Below, in pieces: positions 32,805 through 34,499 of a stretch of DNA of 34,499 bases (position 1 is the first letter of the stretch; every line of letters starts with the position of its first letter). Both the position numbers and the translations under genes were made by a program. The notes beneath the pieces were generated by a model, which saw nothing but the letters and a program-made list of their open reading frames with translations, made no database searches and was not told where the DNA came from. This stretch comes from Paenibacillus amylolyticus. Lineage in GTDB: Bacteria; Bacillota; Bacilli; Paenibacillales; Paenibacillaceae. Location: NCBI RefSeq assembly GCF_001570725.1, contig NZ_BCNV01000015.1:1-34499 (forward strand). Direction: 5' to 3'.

Positions 32805-33759
32805 TGATGATGTCCATGGTGGAATAAAAGATACTTCTATTGATACAAGTCAAACATCTGTGCAACGTAATATTGCTATCATTAAGGTTCCTTTTGGACT
32901 CGGTGGAGCAAGAGGTGGAGCGGAGTTAGGGCCTGATGAATTGATTACAGCTGGACTGAAGCGGGAGATCGCGAGTCTTGGGTTAGTGCTTTCCAAAGAA
33001 GTGCGGGTAGAGTGTCCTTCTGAACCTGCTGTCTCCGCTGGGCGTAATCGTGTGAAACACTTAAATGAGGTACGCCAAGTCAGTGAGAAGGTGTGTCATG
33101 AAGTATCGGTTGCTGTAAGGGAAGGAGCCTTTCCGCTTGTACTTGGAGGAGACCATAGTGTAGCGATTGGCACTTTTGCCGGGTTAACTGCGCACTATTC
33201 GAATTTGGGTGTGATCTGGTTTGATGCGCATGCAGACTTGAATACGGAAGAACGCAGCTTGTCTGGGAATATGCATGGGATGAGTGTGGGTGTAGCCTTG
33301 GGGCATACTGCATATAATCTGTCGCATATTGCTGGAGCAGGAGCGTTTATTAATCCAGCTAATTTAGTCTATATTGGACTGCGTGATCTGGATGAGTATG
33401 AGAAAGAGCAGATTATAGGACTGGGAATCCGAGCATTTACGATGCATGATATTGACCGGATGGGAATACAGCAGGTTATTGAGCAAGCAATAGCTACAGC
33501 GGGACAAGGGACAGATGGTATTCACGTCAGCTTTGACATGGATTGTTTGGATCCGCGGGAAGCTCCGGGTGTGGGCACCCCAGTACCTGGTGGTCTGAAT
33601 TACCGGGAGGCACATTACGCATTGGAGATACTTGCTTCCACAAATCAAGTTACGTCCATGGAACTGGTAGAAGTGAATCCGTTGTTTGATCAAAATAGGC
33701 ATACGGCAAGGCTTGGTGTGGAATTGATCGCTTCGTTACTTGGTAAGCGCATATTGTGA
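32794..33759 (+). CDS. rocF: Arginase RocF
   Basis: Hydrolyses arginine to ornithine and urea with two manganese ions. The 321 residues carry all metal ligands: H121 in GGDHS, D144-A-H146-A-D148 in FDAHADLN, and D248-M-D250 in SFDMDCLDP. PFGLGGARGGAELGPD near the N-terminus is family-typical. The length is somewhat longer than B. subtilis RocF (296), mainly from an N-terminal extension. The ATG at 32794 has GAGGGAG nine bases upstream. The overlap with rocD indicates coupled translation. Agmatinase is a related alternative, made unlikely by the rocD partner. Confidence 0.93.
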   Translation: MKNDDDVHGGIKDTSIDTSQTSVQRNIAIIKVPFGLGGARGGAELGPDELITAGLKREIASLGLVLSKEVRVECPSEPAVSAGRNRVKHLNEVRQVSEKVCHEVSVAVREGAFPLVLGGDHSVAIGTFAGLTAHYSNLGVIWFDAHADLNTEERSLSGNMHGMSVGVALGHTAYNLSHIAGAGAFINPANLVYIGLRDLDEYEKEQIIGLGIRAFTMHDIDRMGIQQVIEQAIATAGQGTDGIHVSFDMDCLDPREAPGVGTPVPGGLNYREAHYALEILASTNQVTSMELVEVNPLFDQNRHTARLGVELIASLLGKRIL

Positions 33760-33841
33760 GCGTTGAGAAGAGAAGTGTATGTCGTGCTTGAGATAAGTTT
33801 TTCTTCTTTATATAGAAGAAAAGGATAAAGAGATCCCCAAA

Positions 33842-33901
33842 AACCAGGGCCAGTTACATTGAATGTCCTCTGCAAACTTAGAGGGTGTGGCTTCCCTGGT
33901 T
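33842..33901. other. Predicted three-way folded element after rocF
   Basis: AACCAGGG (33842-33849) pairs with CCCTGGTT (33894-33901) and CCA/TGG continues the stem. Inside are two small hairpins: ACAT/ATGT (33856-33866) and CCTCT/AGAGG (33867-33884). The nested pairing is seen by eye only. It may be a terminator, a small RNA or the relic of a mobile element. Confidence 0.4.
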
Positions 33902-34023
33902 AAGTATATTGGATAAGAGTAATGGAAGTTTCGTAATAAGCTGATGAAGTTATTGATATTACAGGAGCACAGATTACATATTGCGCGGATGAAGTAGGCT
34001 ATGCTCATTTATCAAAAAAAGAC

Positions 34024-34052
34024 TTGCAATCAAAATCTGTACATGGTATATT
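34024..34052 (+). promoter_or_regulatory. rrn promoter P1
   Basis: TTGCAA (34024-34029), 17-base spacer, TATATT (34047-34052), upstream of the 16S gene. Confidence 0.75.
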
Positions 34053-34133
34053 CTAATTCCGGCCAAGAAAACACGGTTTACACGGTGCGGCAAGCAAATG
34101 AAATAAGCTTCAAAAGAAACTTAAAAAAAGATC

Positions 34134-34162
34134 TTGCAAAGTTGGTTCGGATGTGATAAGAT
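34134..34162 (+). promoter_or_regulatory. rrn promoter P2
   Basis: TTGCAA (34134-34139), 17-base spacer, TAAGAT (34157-34162). Same -35 and spacing as P1. An A-rich tract just upstream could act as an UP element. Tandem promoters are usual for Bacillales rrn operons. Confidence 0.75.
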
Positions 34163-34206
34163 ATAAAAGTTGCTGAAGAGAACGACATTCGGTAACAAAA
34201 CAAGTT

Positions 34207-34220
34207 TGATCTTTGAAAAC
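34207..34220 (+). promoter_or_regulatory. boxA-like antitermination site in the rrn leader
   Basis: TGATCTTTGAAAAC resembles the Bacillus rrn boxA (TGCTCTTTGAAAACT) and lies about 45 bases after P2. Confidence 0.6.
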
Positions 34221-34240
34221 TGAACAACGAGTGAGTAAAC

Positions 34241-34256
34241 ATTCTGCTTGCAGAAT
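34241..34256 (+). repeat. Leader hairpin ATTCTGC-TT-GCAGAAT
   Basis: A perfect 7-base inverted repeat in the 16S leader, probably part of the precursor folding or processing structure. Confidence 0.55.
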
Positions 34257-34360
34257 GAACGCGAAAGTTTGAGACAAGCCTTGGCTTGGATCGACTGGAG
34301 CACAAATGAGATTTTTAATCTCGTCAGATTCAAAATGAGCTTATCGCTCTTTTCAATACT

Positions 34361-34499
34361 TTATTGGAGAGTTTGATCCTGGCTCAGGACGAACGCTGGC
34401 GGCATGCCTAATACATGCAAGTCGAGCGGACTTAATGAGAAGCTTGCTTCTCTGATGGTTAGCGGCGGACGGGTGAGTAACACGTAGGCAACCTGCCCT
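34361..34499 (+). rRNA. rrs: 16S rRNA, 5' end (partial)
   Basis: Begins with TTATTGGAGAGTTTGATCCT and continues with the conserved GGCTCAGGACGAACGCTGG. The V1 region (GAGCGGACTTAATGAGAAGC) has the form found in Paenibacillus. The gene runs off the right edge. Confidence 0.97.

Larger units (their letters stand above)
33760..34360 (+). other. Region between rocF and 16S rRNA, no gene
   Basis: About 600 bases. It holds an AT-rich hairpin (TTTTCTTCT/AGAAGAAAA, 33799-33822), a larger folding block (33842-33901), two rrn promoters, a boxA-like site and the 16S leader. No good terminator with a T-run follows rocF. The reading frames that cross here are not supported. Confidence 0.6.

Noticed and set aside
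34078..34333. Minus-strand frames over the rrn leader
   Set aside because: They overlap both the rrn promoters and the 16S leader and show no coding signs.

Overview
The window looks like a Paenibacillus chromosome. The 16S rRNA start at the right edge, the 5S sequence, the long tRNA array behind a 23S-5S end, the strong AGGAGG-type ribosome binding sites and the Bacillales protein families (IolA-G, RocD/RocF, CspB, a YdjO-like protein) all fit. No phage, insertion sequence or CRISPR array was seen. The segment is bounded on both sides by same-strand ribosomal RNA: the 3' end of one rrn operon at 1-246 and the start of another from about 34024.

Layout. (1) 1-1622: 23S 3' end, 5S rRNA, thirteen intact tRNA genes (Ile, Ala, Asn, Glu, Val, fMet, Asp, Phe, Thr, Tyr, Leu, Pro, Gly) and, between Tyr and Leu, a chimera joining the front of tRNA-Lys to the back of tRNA-Arg. 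(2) 1623-10742: an inositol catabolic operon iolD-E-C-A-G-B followed by a LacI-family regulator. Three phased TTAAGCGCTTAA-type operators and a cre-like site lie upstream. (3) 10868-12888: a membrane chemoreceptor on the minus strand whose dCache domain carries the residues of an amino-acid-binding pocket. (4) 13368-20086: mostly small housekeeping or unknown genes: a membrane-anchored protein with a GNAT acetyltransferase, a STAS-like protein, DUF4261, DUF1304 and MOSC proteins, then a minus-strand run of a SUKH-3-like protein, a TagA-type glycosyltransferase and an AraC regulator, then an SRPBCC protein. (5) 20169-28927: a soluble PAS-PAS-MCP receptor, a short pyruvate kinase, an AraC regulator, a PAP2 phosphatase, a CPBP protease, a DUF6953 protein, a cold-shock protein with a long leader, a YdjO-like zinc protein, a Gly/Tyr-rich small protein and a methyltransferase. 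(6) 28984-33759: an arginine/ornithine module with a GntR/FCD regulator, an amino acid binding lipoprotein and permease, ornithine aminotransferase (rocD) and arginase (rocF). Identical TTGTATACAA palindromes stand before the transporter and before rocD. (7) 33760-34499: a folded, non-coding stretch, two matching rrn promoters, a boxA-like leader and the 16S start.

How the genes work together. The iol genes cover oxidation of myo-inositol through 2-deoxy-5-keto-gluconate phosphate, plus the final semialdehyde dehydrogenase, but the aldolase (IolJ) and an inositol transporter are not in the window. The arginine module would take up a basic amino acid, split arginine to ornithine and urea, and transaminate ornithine to glutamate semialdehyde. 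Its ABC ATPase and the P5C dehydrogenase must lie elsewhere. Most of the content is ordinary for the genus. The points most worth checking are the chimeric tRNA, the paired GntR sites, the amino-acid signature of the chemoreceptor, the possible ATA/ATT start of the MOSC gene, and two unexplained structured non-coding blocks.
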